From NORP233 sp050186825 (GTDB lineage Bacteria; Planctomycetota; J058): DNA of 64,000 bases. The position numbers and the translations under genes were made by a program. The stretch lies in NCBI GenBank assembly GCA_050186825.1, contig JBFWYD010000006.1, positions 124,001-188,000 on the forward strand. The letters are read 5' to 3'. The notes beneath the pieces are model-generated. The model had not been told where the DNA came from. It did no database searches and was given only the letters and a program-made list of their open reading frames with translations. This document shows, piece after piece, positions 34,062-43,400 of the stretch. The stretch's first letter is position 1; the number at the start of each line of letters is the position of its first letter.

Positions 34062-34626
34062 GCTCGTCCTCCTCTGGACAGCGGGTGAGCGCGGCCGTCG
34101 CGGCCGCGAGGGTCTCGGCGCCGTACTCGCGCCGGAAGCGATCGACGAGGCCGCGCGCGCGCAGGAGCGCGGCGACCGGGGCCGGGACGAGGGCGGACCA
34201 GCCCTCGCCGCGGGCCATGGCGAGCCGGACGCGCGAGCCCGAGACCGGGCTCCTCGCGACGAGCTCGCGCGGGTGGGCCAGCCGGTAGGCGTCGCCCAGG
34301 AGCCGGCGCACGTAGCCGTTGGCGCTCACGAAGCGCTCGAGCGGCCCCAGGCGCTCGAGCACCATCGCGCGCCAGCGAGGCCCGTCGTGCAGGTCGGGCA
34401 GCGGCACCAGCCGCAGGTTGTCGTGGCCGAGCGCCGCGAGCATCTCGAGTCGCTCCTCGAGAGCGAAGGGGTTCCGCGCGTCGCGCACGTCGGCGCTGCC
34501 GACCCCGAGCACCAGCTCGTCGGCGCGCGCAGCCAGGGCCGCGACGATCGCGGCGTGGACGCTGTGCACCGGCTGGAAGCGGAACACGGCGCCGAGACGC
34601 AGCGGGTTGGGGTTCGGGTGGCTCAT
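34045..34626 (-). CDS. NMN adenylyltransferase-like nucleotidyltransferase
   Basis: 193 residues, ATG at 34626. Cytidylyltransferase-like fold: RFQPVHSVHAAIV carries the HxxH nucleotide motif of the archaeal-type NadM/NadR-N family (usual form GRFQPFHxGH), VLGVGSADVRDARNPFALEER matches the IGSAxxxxxxxNPFTxxER block, and VSGSRVRLAM is the second motif (cf. ISATxIR). The glycine after the first strand is replaced by Phe. Predicted reaction: NMN plus ATP to NAD. A housekeeping role is possible, but operon coupling to VWA and pyruvate-kinase-like genes suggests a specific use. Confidence 0.85.
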   Translation of the reverse strand: MSHPNPNPLRLGAVFRFQPVHSVHAAIVAALAARADELVLGVGSADVRDARNPFALEERLEMLAALGHDNLRLVPLPDLHDGPRWRAMVLERLGPLERFVSANGYVRRLLGDAYRLAHPRELVARSPVSGSRVRLAMARGEGWSALVPAPVAALLRARGLVDRFRREYGAETLAAATAALTRCPEEDEHVRVG

Positions 34627-34679
34627 GCCGCCCAGAAGGGCCGGGCCCCCGATCCCTTCCACGGAGCGCCTGAGGAAGG

Positions 34680-34761
34680 ACACGGAACAGCAACAGCAAC
34701 CGGGGACAGGAGTGGAGGGACGGGGATCAGCCCCGATGGCCATTGCTCTTCCTGTTCCGTG
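34680..34761. repeat. ACACGGAACAGCAACAGC hairpin element, copy 2
   Basis: In the 148-bp gap between tandem minus-strand genes. ACACGGAACAGCAACAGC at 34680 pairs imperfectly with ATGGCCATTGCTCTTCCTGT ending TCCGTG at 34761. The interior differs from copies 1 and 3. Confidence 0.85.
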
Positions 34762-34774
34762 ACGCAGGGGCTCC

Positions 34775-35611
34775 CTACTCGAGGAGCTGCTCGAGCACCG
34801 CGGTCTTCGAGCGACCGCGGCGGCGGCGGCGGTCGCTCCAGCGCCAGAGCCAGGCGCCAGGGCCCCCGCCAAGGGCGGCGCGGGCGGCGGCGCGCAGCGC
34901 GTCCGGATCGCCGTAGGCCTCGAGGTAGCGCGCCGTGAGCGGGTGCTCGCGGAGCGTCTGGCTGGGAGGGGGGGCGGGCCCCGGGCCCTCGGCGGCGGCG
35001 TCGATCCAGAGCGAGCGCAGCACGCCGCCCAGCTCCTGGCCGATCGCCTTGCGGACCGGGTAGCCAGGGAGGTAGCCGCCCTCGAGGTCGATCGTGACCA
35101 GCCGCTCTCCGTGCAGGAGCACGTGCTTGGTCGTGGCGTGCTCGTGGATGAGGAGCGGCTCGACGTCCGCGAGGGCGCGCTCGTGGCGGCGGCGGTCGGC
35201 GCCGGCCAGGCGCGTCACGAGCTCGAGCTTCTCGGCGGCCGGGACCCCGGGGTCGACCAGGTGCCAGAAGAGCGGGCGCCCGGGGAGGAACTCCAGCCAC
35301 AGGCAGGGCTCGCCCTGGAGCCACTCGGGCGGGGGGAGGTCGAGCACGGCCGGGACGTCGCAGCCCGCGGCGCGCCAGAGGGTCAGCGCGCGCAGCTCGG
35401 TCTCGCGGCGCGCGCGCGCGGTCGGGGCGCGCTTGCCCTCGAAGACCGCGTGCGAGGTCCGCGCCAGGAGCTCGCGCCACGGGCCGCGCCGGCGCCGGTA
35501 GACCTTGAGCAGGCGCTGGCCCTCGACCAGGTAGACCGCGTTCCCGCCCCGCCGGGCCGCCGGGTCGAGGGGCTCGTAGCCAGGCGGGGCGGCGGGGAGG
35601 GGGGCGGTCAC
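34775..35611 (-). CDS. Kdo/WaaP-like small-molecule or LPS kinase family protein
   Basis: 278 residues, GTG at 35611. Kinase-like fold: GNAVYLVEGQRLLKVYRRR gives the N-lobe with its lysine, RRETELRALTLWRAAGCDVPAVL the helix-C region, and LIHEHATTKHVLLHGERLVTIDLEGG the catalytic loop, where H-E-H-x-x-x-K-H replaces HxD and D-L-E replaces DFG. This matches lipopolysaccharide core heptose/Kdo kinases and related atypical kinases. Substrate is unknown. A basic C-terminus (WSDRRRRRGRSK) may contact membrane or nucleic acid. Divergent from the two-component system at 35690. Confidence 0.75.
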   Translation of the reverse strand: MTAPLPAAPPGYEPLDPAARRGGNAVYLVEGQRLLKVYRRRRGPWRELLARTSHAVFEGKRAPTARARRETELRALTLWRAAGCDVPAVLDLPPPEWLQGEPCLWLEFLPGRPLFWHLVDPGVPAAEKLELVTRLAGADRRRHERALADVEPLLIHEHATTKHVLLHGERLVTIDLEGGYLPGYPVRKAIGQELGGVLRSLWIDAAAEGPGPAPPPSQTLREHPLTARYLEAYGDPDALRAAARAALGGGPGAWLWRWSDRRRRRGRSKTAVLEQLLE

Positions 35612-35689
35612 GGACGGATTGGAACCCGGCGCAGAGGGGGAGGGGCGGATTATACGCCTCTAACGGTGGACGCCCGCGAGGGCGTGGCA

Positions 35690-36388
35690 ATGATGCTGGG
35701 CGTGAGGATCCTCGCCGTCGAAGACGATGCCAAGATCGCCCGCTTCATCCAGCAGGGGCTCGAGTCGGAGGGGCACCAGGTCGACGTGGCCGGCGACGGG
35801 GGCCGCGGGCTCGAGCTCGCCAGCTCCGGGCGCTACGACCTGATCCTGCTCGACCTGATGCTGCCCCGGCTCGACGGGCTCGACCTGCTCCGCCAGGTGC
35901 GCGCCACGGACGCGACGGTGCCCGTGATCGCCGTCACCGCCCGGGACGGCGTCGAGGACCGCGTGCACGGGCTGGACCTCGGCGCGGACGACTACCTGGT
36001 CAAGCCCTTCAGCTTCGTCGAGCTGATGGCGCGGATCCGGGCGCTGTTCCGGCGCACCAGCCAGCCCCTGGCCCGGCACCTCGAGCAGGGCGACCTGACC
36101 CTGGACCGGATCGCGCGCGTGGTCCGCTGCGGCGGCGCCGAGGTCGAGCTGAGCGCGCGCGAGTACCAGCTGCTCGAGTACCTGATGCGCCACCCCGACG
36201 AGCCCCAGACGCGCGCCTCGCTCGCCGACCGGGTGTGGGGCTATCAGTTCGACACCGGAACCAACGTGGTCGACGTCTACGTGAGCTACGTGCGGGCCAA
36301 GCTCAAGCAGGTCGGGCTGAGCCCGATCCGCACGCTGCGCGGGATCGGCTACGTGTTCGAGAGCGGCCCCTGCCGCGCGGACGCGTGA
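35690..36388 (+). CDS. OmpR/PhoB-family response regulator
   Basis: 232 residues. Receiver domain with acidic pair EDD, phospho-acceptor Asp in LILLDLMLP (about residue 55), Thr in AVTARD and Lys in YLVKPF; then a winged-helix DNA-binding domain (RVVRCGGAEVELSAREYQLLEYLMRHP through IRTLRGIGYVF). ATG at 35690, with another ATG directly after it; GAGGG lies 7 bp upstream. The 4-bp overlap with the histidine kinase makes this a cognate pair. A TTATAC element at 35650 may be its -10. Confidence 0.95.
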   Translation: MMLGVRILAVEDDAKIARFIQQGLESEGHQVDVAGDGGRGLELASSGRYDLILLDLMLPRLDGLDLLRQVRATDATVPVIAVTARDGVEDRVHGLDLGADDYLVKPFSFVELMARIRALFRRTSQPLARHLEQGDLTLDRIARVVRCGGAEVELSAREYQLLEYLMRHPDEPQTRASLADRVWGYQFDTGTNVVDVYVSYVRAKLKQVGLSPIRTLRGIGYVFESGPCRADA

Positions 36389-37797
36389 CCGGACGCTCGA
36401 TCCGGAGCCGGCTCACGCTCGCCACCACCGGGCTGGTGGCGCTGGTCGGGCTGCTGTTCGGGGCGAGCACCTACCTGTGGCTGACGAGCAACCTGCGGGC
36501 GGAGGCCCGGGCCTTCGCGGTGCACGAGGCCGGGGAGCTGGCCTACGTGATCGCGGGCGCGCGCGACCGCGCCGAGCTGGAGCGGCTCCGCCCCTCGCTC
36601 GCGCAGCTCTACCCCGAGGCGGACGTGCTGGCGATCGAGGTGTGGAGCCTCGAGGGCGAGCTCGTCTACGGGGTGCCCGGCGCGCGGACCCCGCTGCTCG
36701 GCCCCTGGCCCGCGGCCCTGGAGCGGGCGCGCGGCGGGGAGGTCGTGGTCGAGGAGCAGGACTTCAACGGGGAGGGCGCGGTCCGCGCGGCGCTCCGGGT
36801 GGACTTCGCCCGTGAGCCGCGCTGGATCGTGACCACCGCGGTCAAGGATCAGGTCGCCAACTCGCGCGCCCGCTTCCTCTCCTCCTTCGCGCTCGGGCTG
36901 GGGGTCGCGCTGGCGGTCACCCTCGCGGGCAGCTACGTGCTGGTCGGGCGCGCGCTGCGCCCCGTGCAGGACCTGGTGGCGGAGGCCAGCCTGCTGGCGC
37001 GTGAGGGCCCCGGGGGCCGGCTGACCGAGCCGCGCGGCTCGGAGCTCGCGGAGCTGGTCGCGCTGCTGAACGCGATGCTCGCCCGCACCGAGGAGACCGT
37101 GGCCCGGCTGCGGTCCTTCACCGCCCACGCGGGCCACGAGCTGCGCACGCCGCTGACCCGCATCCGCGGCGAGGCCGAGGCGGCCCTCCGCGACGGGAGC
37201 CCCGCGCGGCGCCAGGAGGCCCTGGAGTCGATCCTGGAGGAGCTCGACGAGCAGCGGCGCGTGATCGACGGGCTGCTCGAGCTGGCGCGCTCGGGCGACC
37301 CCGTGCGCGACCACGGCGTCCCGCCCCTCGACCTGAGCGAGCTCCTGAGCGAGGTCGCCGAGGAGGCCGGTCCGATCGGGCGCGAGGCCGAGGTCACGAT
37401 CCTGCGCGACGGTCCGGAGCGCGGCCTGCTGGTGCGCGGCAGCCGGGCGCTCCTGGCCCGGGTGCTCTGGAACCTGCTCGACAACGCGCTCAAGTTCAGC
37501 CCGCCGGGCGGCCGGGTCCGCCTGGAGGTCGCGACGGAGGAGCAGCGCGTGGTCGTCAGCGTCTCCGACGAAGGCCCGGGCTTCGGCGGCGACCCGGAGC
37601 CGCTGTTCGAGCCCTTCGCGCGCGGGGAGGACGCCCCGCCGGGGCACGGGCTCGGGCTGGCCCTCAGCCGCAGCATCGCGCGTCGCCACGGCGGCGACGT
37701 GATCGCGCTGGCGCGCGCCGAGGGCGGGGCGACCCTGCGCCTGACGCTCCCGCGCGAGCCTGCCCCGGAGCCCGCGCCCGTGGCGAGCGGCGTCTAG
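36385..37797 (+). CDS. Sensor histidine kinase (HAMP, EnvZ-like type)
   Basis: 470 residues, GTG at 36385. Two membrane helices (about 12-33 and 168-190) flank a 135-residue periplasmic sensor; a HAMP linker follows (GRALRPVQDLVAE); the H-box is HAGHELRTPLTRIRGEAE with phospho-His about 251; the HATPase domain has NLLDNALKFSPPGG, SDEGPGFGG and GHGLGLALS. It phosphorylates the regulator upstream. The signal cannot be inferred. The stop at 37795-37797 lies within a 30-bp repeat also found at 44407. Confidence 0.95.
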   Translation: MTGRSIRSRLTLATTGLVALVGLLFGASTYLWLTSNLRAEARAFAVHEAGELAYVIAGARDRAELERLRPSLAQLYPEADVLAIEVWSLEGELVYGVPGARTPLLGPWPAALERARGGEVVVEEQDFNGEGAVRAALRVDFAREPRWIVTTAVKDQVANSRARFLSSFALGLGVALAVTLAGSYVLVGRALRPVQDLVAEASLLAREGPGGRLTEPRGSELAELVALLNAMLARTEETVARLRSFTAHAGHELRTPLTRIRGEAEAALRDGSPARRQEALESILEELDEQRRVIDGLLELARSGDPVRDHGVPPLDLSELLSEVAEEAGPIGREAEVTILRDGPERGLLVRGSRALLARVLWNLLDNALKFSPPGGRVRLEVATEEQRVVVSVSDEGPGFGGDPEPLFEPFARGEDAPPGHGLGLALSRSIARRHGGDVIALARAEGGATLRLTLPREPAPEPAPVASGV

Positions 37798-37821
37798 ACG
37801 CCAGACCACGATTCCGAGGGG
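37792..37821. repeat. 30-bp direct repeat, copy 1
   Basis: GTCTAGACGCCAGACCACG then ATTCCGAGGGG. It is identical to 44407-44436. This copy includes the stop codon of the histidine-kinase gene and lacks the inverted partner found with copy 2. Confidence 0.8.
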
Positions 37822-37842
37822 GCGGCGGCCGGGCTCCCTGAG

Positions 37843-37848
37843 TAGGAT
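37843..37848 (+). promoter_or_regulatory. Possible -10 element TAGGAT
   Basis: GAGTAGGATCCGACTC lies 50 bp before the GTG of the methyltransferase. It shares TAGGATCC with the sites at 10086 and 63899. It also forms a small palindrome (GAGT ... ACTC). Confidence 0.3.
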
Positions 37849-37897
37849 CCGACTCAGGGCCCGGGCGCGCTGGGCCGACGTCCAGCCCAGGTCCTCC

Positions 37898-38533
37898 GTG
37901 AACGACGTGGCCACCTCTCGCTCGGCCGCCGAGTGGCATCACTCGCGCTACGGCAGCCTCGACCAGGGCTGGGTGCACCGCCGCGAGCGTCGGCTGGTGG
38001 CGGGCCTGCTGGCGCCGCTCCGCGGCCAGGTCGCGCGCTGCCTCGACGCCCCGGCCGGCTACGGCCGGATGCTCGAGCCCGTGCTCGAGGCCTTGGCGCC
38101 GGCGCAGGTGGTGTGCGTCGACCGCCACCCCGCGCGCCTGGGGGCGGTCCCGCCGGGCGGGCCCGTGCAGCGCGTGCGCTGCGACCTGATGTCGCCCCTG
38201 CCCTTCGCCGCGCGCAGCTTCGACCTGGTGGTCTGCTGCCGCTTCCTCCAGCACGTGCGCGCGCCCGGCGCGCGCGCCGCGCTGATCGCGCGCCTGGCGG
38301 CGCTCTGCCGCGGCCACCTGCTGCTCACCTACTACGAGCGCGGGACCCTGCACGGGCTCCAGCGCGAGCTCTTCCGCCGCTGCGGCCTCCGGCGCGGGCG
38401 GCCCCTCGAGATGGTGTCCACGAGGGCGCTCCACGACGAGCTGGCCGCGGCCGGGCTCGAGGTGCTCGAGGACGTGGCCCTCGCCCCGCGCCTGCACGCC
38501 CAGCGGCTGGTCCTGGCCCGGGTCCGTGGGTGA
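37898..38533 (+). CDS. SAM-dependent methyltransferase (class I)
   Basis: 211 residues, GTG at 37898. Rossmann-fold methyltransferase: motif I CLDAPAGYGRMLEPVL, motif II-like VVCVDRHPARL, acidic motif RVRCDLMSPLPFAARSFDLVVCC, then LQHVRAPGARAALIARLAALCRG and LLLTYYERG. This is the DxxAGxG / SFDxVxC pattern of the Methyltransf_11 type. Substrate unknown. A helical N-terminus (AAEWHHSRYGSLDQGWVHRRER) precedes the fold. Stands alone between the two-component genes and a repeat region. Confidence 0.85.
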   Translation: MNDVATSRSAAEWHHSRYGSLDQGWVHRRERRLVAGLLAPLRGQVARCLDAPAGYGRMLEPVLEALAPAQVVCVDRHPARLGAVPPGGPVQRVRCDLMSPLPFAARSFDLVVCCRFLQHVRAPGARAALIARLAALCRGHLLLTYYERGTLHGLQRELFRRCGLRRGRPLEMVSTRALHDELAAAGLEVLEDVALAPRLHAQRLVLARVRG

Positions 38534-38540
38534 GGGTCCG

Positions 38541-38665
38541 AGCGTCAGCCGCTTGATTGGCTGCCAGCGGCTTTCGTGCTCGTGATCGTGATCGTCGACG
38601 TGAGCGTCGACGTAGTCGCGACGACGACTGCGACCACGAAGCCGATCACGACTACGACGGCTACG
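38541..38665. repeat. 3'-end repeat element related to 25608-25785
   Basis: AGCGTCAGCCGCTTGATTGG then CTGCCAGCGGCTTTCGTGCT follow the methyltransferase stop by 8 bp, leading into GTGATCGTGATCGTCGACGT. Mirror sequence CGATCACGACTACGAC precedes the opposite gene. The convergent gap has no gene. Confidence 0.85.
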
Positions 38666-38675
38666 CGCAGCTCGC

Positions 38676-39776
38676 TCAGCCCTGCACGGCCGCGCGCAGC
38701 GCGGCGACCTCGCCCGCGTCGAGCCACACCCCACGGCAGTCGGGGCAGAGGTCGATCGCGACCGCGGTGCCCGGGTAGGGCAGCTCGACCAGGCGCTGAT
38801 CGGGACAGCGCACGCAGCTCAGCTCGGTCGCGACCTCGCCCCCGAGCTTGATCCGGCGCGAGACGCCCACGACGCGGGTCAGGTCGCCCGAGTCCAGCCA
38901 GGTGCCGCGGCAGCCCTGGCAGAACTCGGCGCGCACCCCCTCGCACTGCTCGGCTGCGAGCGAGCCGCCGCACTTGGGGCAGGCCGCCCGCTGGGCCGCA
39001 CCCCGGTCGAGGGCGTCGAAGAGCACCCGCGCGCGCTCGGCGAACTCGGGGCCCTCCTCGGGGGCGAGGTCCTCGAGGCGCCGCTCGAGCTCCTCGAACT
39101 CGCCGCGGTCGAGCCACACGCCCTGGCAGGCGGCGCACACGTCGATCGCGACCTCGGTGCCCGGGTAGGGGAGCTCGCGCAGCTCGCCGCCGCAGCGCAG
39201 GCAGAGGAGCCCGGTCGCGGCGCCGCGGGCCGCCTCGAGGCGGCGATAGACGCCGAGCAGCACGGTCAGCTCGCCGGTGTCGAACCACATCCCGCGGCAG
39301 CCCGAGCAGAGCTCGACCACGTTGCCGGCGCGGTCGAGGTGCCAGAGCTTGTGCTGGCACTTGGGGCAGCGGAAGCGCTGCTCGCCCGCGCGCTCCGCCT
39401 CGCCGAGCAGCTCCACCGCGCGCCGGGCCAGGTCCGGCTCGTCGCGGGCCACCAGCGTCGCGACGGCCCGCTGAACCAGCTCGAGCTCGCCCGCGTCCAG
39501 CCACACGCCCTCGCACTGGGGGCAGACGTCGATCGCGACCTGGGTGCCGGGGAAGCACAGCTCGCGCAGCTCGACGTCGCCGCAGCGCACGCAGAACACG
39601 CCGGCGCCCGCCCCCTGCCGCGCCGCGAGCTTGCGGTAGACCTCGACCAGCACGGTCAGCTCGCCGGGGTCGAGCCACTGCCCGCGGCAGCCGGGGCAGA
39701 GCTCGACCACGAGCCCGCGCCGCTCGACGTGTAGCAGGCCGCTCCGGCACTTGGGGCAGGCGCTGGGCTGGCTCAC
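38676..39776 (-). CDS. Protein with six TFIIB-type (zf-TFIIB) zinc ribbons
   Basis: 366 residues made of three repeated pairs. Each pair has ribbon A (ACPKCRSGLL ... ELCPGCRGQWLDPGELTVLV) and ribbon B (VFCVRCGDVELRELCFPGTQVAIDVCPQCEGVWLDAGELELV). The WLDxGEL motif after each second CxxC recurs six times with small changes (MWFDTGELT, VWLDRGEFE, TWLDSGDLT, VWLDAGEVA). The family is small zinc-binding proteins of unknown role; three tandem A-B pairs are unusual. GTG start at 39776 overlaps the stop of the lipoprotein gene upstream, so they form an operon. Confidence 0.9.
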   Translation of the reverse strand: MSQPSACPKCRSGLLHVERRGLVVELCPGCRGQWLDPGELTVLVEVYRKLAARQGAGAGVFCVRCGDVELRELCFPGTQVAIDVCPQCEGVWLDAGELELVQRAVATLVARDEPDLARRAVELLGEAERAGEQRFRCPKCQHKLWHLDRAGNVVELCSGCRGMWFDTGELTVLLGVYRRLEAARGAATGLLCLRCGGELRELPYPGTEVAIDVCAACQGVWLDRGEFEELERRLEDLAPEEGPEFAERARVLFDALDRGAAQRAACPKCGGSLAAEQCEGVRAEFCQGCRGTWLDSGDLTRVVGVSRRIKLGGEVATELSCVRCPDQRLVELPYPGTAVAIDLCPDCRGVWLDAGEVAALRAAVQG

Positions 39777-40414
39777 GGGCGGCGCTCCTCGGGGCGGCCC
39801 TCGTCGGGGCGGCCCTCGTCGGGGCGCCGGTCGTCGGGGCGCCGGTCGCCGGGGCGCCGGTCCTCGGGGCGCCCGCCGCCGTCCTTCCCCGCGGGCTGCT
39901 GCTTGCGGCCGGCGTTGCGCTCGGCGATCAGGGCCTCGACCCGCTCGCGGACGGGCCGCGCGGCCGGCATGGGGTAGCCGCTGGGGTCGTCGAGATGGAA
40001 CCAGGCCCCCGCCTGGTCCTGCGGGGCGAGGAAGAACAGGTAGCGCTCGAGCTCGACCAGCGGGCCGGTCGAGCCGCCCGCGCGGCCGGGGCGGAACAGG
40101 AAGTCCGAGGCCGTGAGCTCCTGCCCCTCGACCACGGGGTGCGCCTCGTCGCCGCCCGCGACCAGGGCCTGCTCGACCCGCAGCCGGTAGCTGACCGTCC
40201 CCTCGCGCTCGGTGCGCTCCTCGACCCGCGCCACCACGACCGCCCGCGCAAGGTCGAGCACCTCGCCCAGCTCCTCGTCGGTGGGCTGGCGGGCCGCGCC
40301 TGGCTTGCCCGGCTTGGCCGCCGCCCCGCGCTTGCCGGGCGGCGGCGGCGGCGGGACCGTACAGCCCAGCAGGGCGCCGAGGGAGATGGAGGTGAGGAGG
40401 AGGAGGCGCTTCAT
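39773..40414 (-). CDS. Lipoprotein with Pro-rich linker and Arg-Arg-Pro repeat tail
   Basis: 213 residues, ATG at 40414. Lipoprotein signal MKRLLLLTSISLGALLGC then TVPPPPPP. A central beta-rich domain (LDLARAVVVARVEERTEREG, SYRLRVEQALVAGG, LVELERYLFFLAPQ, AWFHLDDP) resembles small periplasmic domains that read a property and return a value. The tail has six or seven degenerate RPEDRRPGD-type repeats of five to six residues from a G+C-rich tandem array. It is coupled by 4 bp to the six-ribbon zinc protein. Confidence 0.75.
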   Translation of the reverse strand: MKRLLLLTSISLGALLGCTVPPPPPPGKRGAAAKPGKPGAARQPTDEELGEVLDLARAVVVARVEERTEREGTVSYRLRVEQALVAGGDEAHPVVEGQELTASDFLFRPGRAGGSTGPLVELERYLFFLAPQDQAGAWFHLDDPSGYPMPAARPVRERVEALIAERNAGRKQQPAGKDGGGRPEDRRPGDRRPDDRRPDEGRPDEGRPEERRP

Positions 40415-40448
40415 GGTGCTCCCGGAGACGCTCGCGCGGGCGGGCATC

Positions 40449-43400
40449 CTATGGCGCGAAGGCCTCGTGAGCGACCACGTCGCGGATGGCGCGCTCCTCG
40501 GCCGCGCGCCAGCGCTTGAGCGCGGCCGCGAAGGCGCTCTCGCCCGAGACCATCTCGCGCGCCAGCTGGCCGGTGAGCTGCATGGCGAAGGCGTTGTGGA
40601 GGTTGCCCTTGCCCGCGATCGGCTTGGCCACCTCGAGCACCTGGCCGGCCAGGCGATAGCGCTGCGCCCCCTCGAGCTCGCCCGCGGTCCGCCCCGCCTG
40701 GAGCAGGAGGTCCTTCTGGTCGAAGGGGGAGAGGCTCTGGCTGTGGCGCAGCACGCTCGCGAAGCTGGCCGCGGCCGCCTCGCTGTCGCCGAGCTGCAGC
40801 GAGGCCTGGCCGCAGTGGATCAGGGTCCCGCAGTAGAAGTAGCGCCCCAGGTCGCCCTGGTCGCTCGCGCCGAGCGCGCCCTCGGCGGCCTGCGCCACCT
40901 CCGCCACCAGCGCCAGCCCGCGGCGGGTCTCGCCCAGGCGCGCGGCGCCGCGCACGCACTCGTCGAGGGTCTCGAACAGGAGGTGCCGCGTGCGCTGGCC
41001 CTGCCCGTCGCGGAACTCCTGGAGCGCGGTGTGGGCGGCCTGCTCCACCAGCTCGAAGCTGGCCCGGCTGTCGCCGAGCTGCGCGGCCGCGAGCGTGGTG
41101 GCCATCAGCACCTCGTTGCGGCAGTAGACGTCGTCCTGCACGCGGCGCCGGACCGTCTCCTGGACCTCGCGCAGGAGCTTCAGCCCGCGCTCGCGCATCC
41201 CGAAGGCGGGCACCTGCCCGACCAGGCGTGTGATCAGGCGGATGCGCAGCTTGCCCTTGTCGCCCTCCTGGTTCCAGGCGTCGGCCAGGGCCTCCTCGAG
41301 CCGGTCCGGGCCCTGCTGGCGGTCGCCGAGCTGCGCCAGACGTCGCAGCGCGGCCACCCGCACCAGGCGCGCCTCGTAGAGCCGCCCCTGCGCCGCGAAG
41401 CGCCCCGCCACCTGCTCGGCCTCGTCCCAGGGCGGGCGGGGGAGCGCGGCCAGCGCGAGCACGAAGGGCTCGATGGCGAACTCGTCCACGAGGTCCGGAT
41501 CACCTCTGAGGAGCGACAGCACGCGCTCGGCCTCGGCCGGCGCCAGGCCCTGCCCGCCCTGCGCCTCGCCCAGCGCCGTCATCACGTTCTGGACGTGGGT
41601 CCGGTAGGCGTCGGTCGCGTTGTGGTAGGCGCTCGTGTTCTGGTTCATCTCCTGGCAGAGCTGACGGGCCTCCTCCAGGCGCCCGGGTTGGAGCAGCTCC
41701 ACGAGCTGGCCCCGCGCCTCGGCGCCGAGCCCCAGCCGCTCGAGGTCGGCGCGGGCGCCGGTGAGCACGTTGCTGCGCACGGTCACCGGCAGCGAGACCA
41801 GGAGGGTCAGGGCCTGGCGCACGAGCGGGTCCTGGGCGCGCTCGCTGCCCCAGGCATCCGCCACCACCTGGAACCACTGCACGAGCGCCTTGCGGGCCCG
41901 CGTCCCCTCGGTGCTCTTGGGCGAGGGGTGCGCCTCGAGCTCCGCCTGGAGCGTGCGCAGGGCGCGGGTGAAGTCCGCCCGCCCCTCGTCGCGCCCGCCC
42001 ACGCGCTCGCGCACCGCTCCGATGCGGGCCACGGCCTCGGCGCGCCAGGCGAGGTGGGGCGGCGCGCCCGCCTTGCTGTCGGCGAGCTGCAGCGCGCGCT
42101 GGGCCAGCTTGAGCGCCTGCTCGCCCTGGCCGAGCTCGCTCAGGGCCCAGGCCACGTGCGAGAGGGCCTCGCTCTGGACGGCCGGGTGGGGGAGCTCGCC
42201 CGCGAAGGCCTCGGCCCCCTGGAGGAAGGCCAGGGCCTCGCTGGCGCCGCCGCCAGTGGCCGCGCGCTGGCCGTAGTGGAGCAGCAGCAGCCGGCGAACG
42301 AAGGGCGGGACCTCGCGGTCCTCGAGCCCGCGCAGCACGAGGTCCGAGAGCACCGCCTCGCGCTGGCGCTCACCCTCGATCGCGTCGCCCGTCTCGCGCA
42401 GGACCAGGCGCCAGAGCAGCCAGCGCGTCTTCTTGCGCAGGCGGTCCTCCTCCTCGCGCAGGAGCCCGTAGACCGCCTCGGTGGCCTGGCGGTAGGCGTC
42501 GGCGTCGGCGCCGCGCGCCCCCGCCTCGCGCCGGTAGGCGAGCACGCGCCGGTAGAGGTCGCTGGTCTCGCCCGCGCCTCCGCCGCGCGCTCCGGCCGAC
42601 AGCGCGCCGAGCAGCGCCTCGAGCTCCTCGAGCGCCGCGGCCGCCTCGGGGCCCTCGAGCCCCCACACCCCGTTCTCGAAGGCGCGCAGCGACTCGACCG
42701 GGTCGCCGAGCTCGTGGAGCAGCGCGCCCAGGCGCAGCCAGTGCTGCGGGCGCCCCGCGCCGAGGGTCAGCTCGCGCTGCAGGCCCTCGACCTCCTCGCG
42801 CCGCGGGTCGGGCCCCTGGTCGCGCGCCGCGCGCGCGCGCGACTCCTCGGGCGCCGCCGCGCGCTGGAAGGGCTTCATCAGCTTCGCCAGCAGCGAGTCC
42901 CTCCTGGGCCGCGCCGCCTCGGGCGCGGGCGCGGCCGGCGCCGCCTCGGGCGCGGGCCGCTCGCGCGGGGCCTTCTCCTTGCGCTGGACGCGAGCCGGGA
43001 CCAGGTCCTCCTCGGCGAAGACCCCCAGGTCGAAGGGCGCGGCGAGCAGCGCCTGCTCCAGCTCGCGGGCGGCCCCGTCGAACACGAAGTCCACGATCGT
43101 CTCGACGCCGCGGAAGGCGCCCGCGGGGATCAGGGTGACCGCGATCCGACCGCGCGGGCCATCACCTGGGACCTCGTCCAGGACGGTCAGCGCGCCCGCG
43201 CGCAGGCCGAAGGCGCGCTTGTAGCGCTCGTTGCTCAGCGGCGGCGCGATCACCTGCCCGCAGGGCACGAGCAGGTCGGGCAGGCCGGGCACGGGCGCGT
43301 AGGCGCGCTTGCCGAGGGGCAGCAGGCGCGGCGCGCGCCCGGTCAGCAGCTCGCGCACGCAGAACAGGCGCTCGCCGCCCGGCTGCTCGACGCAGGCCAC

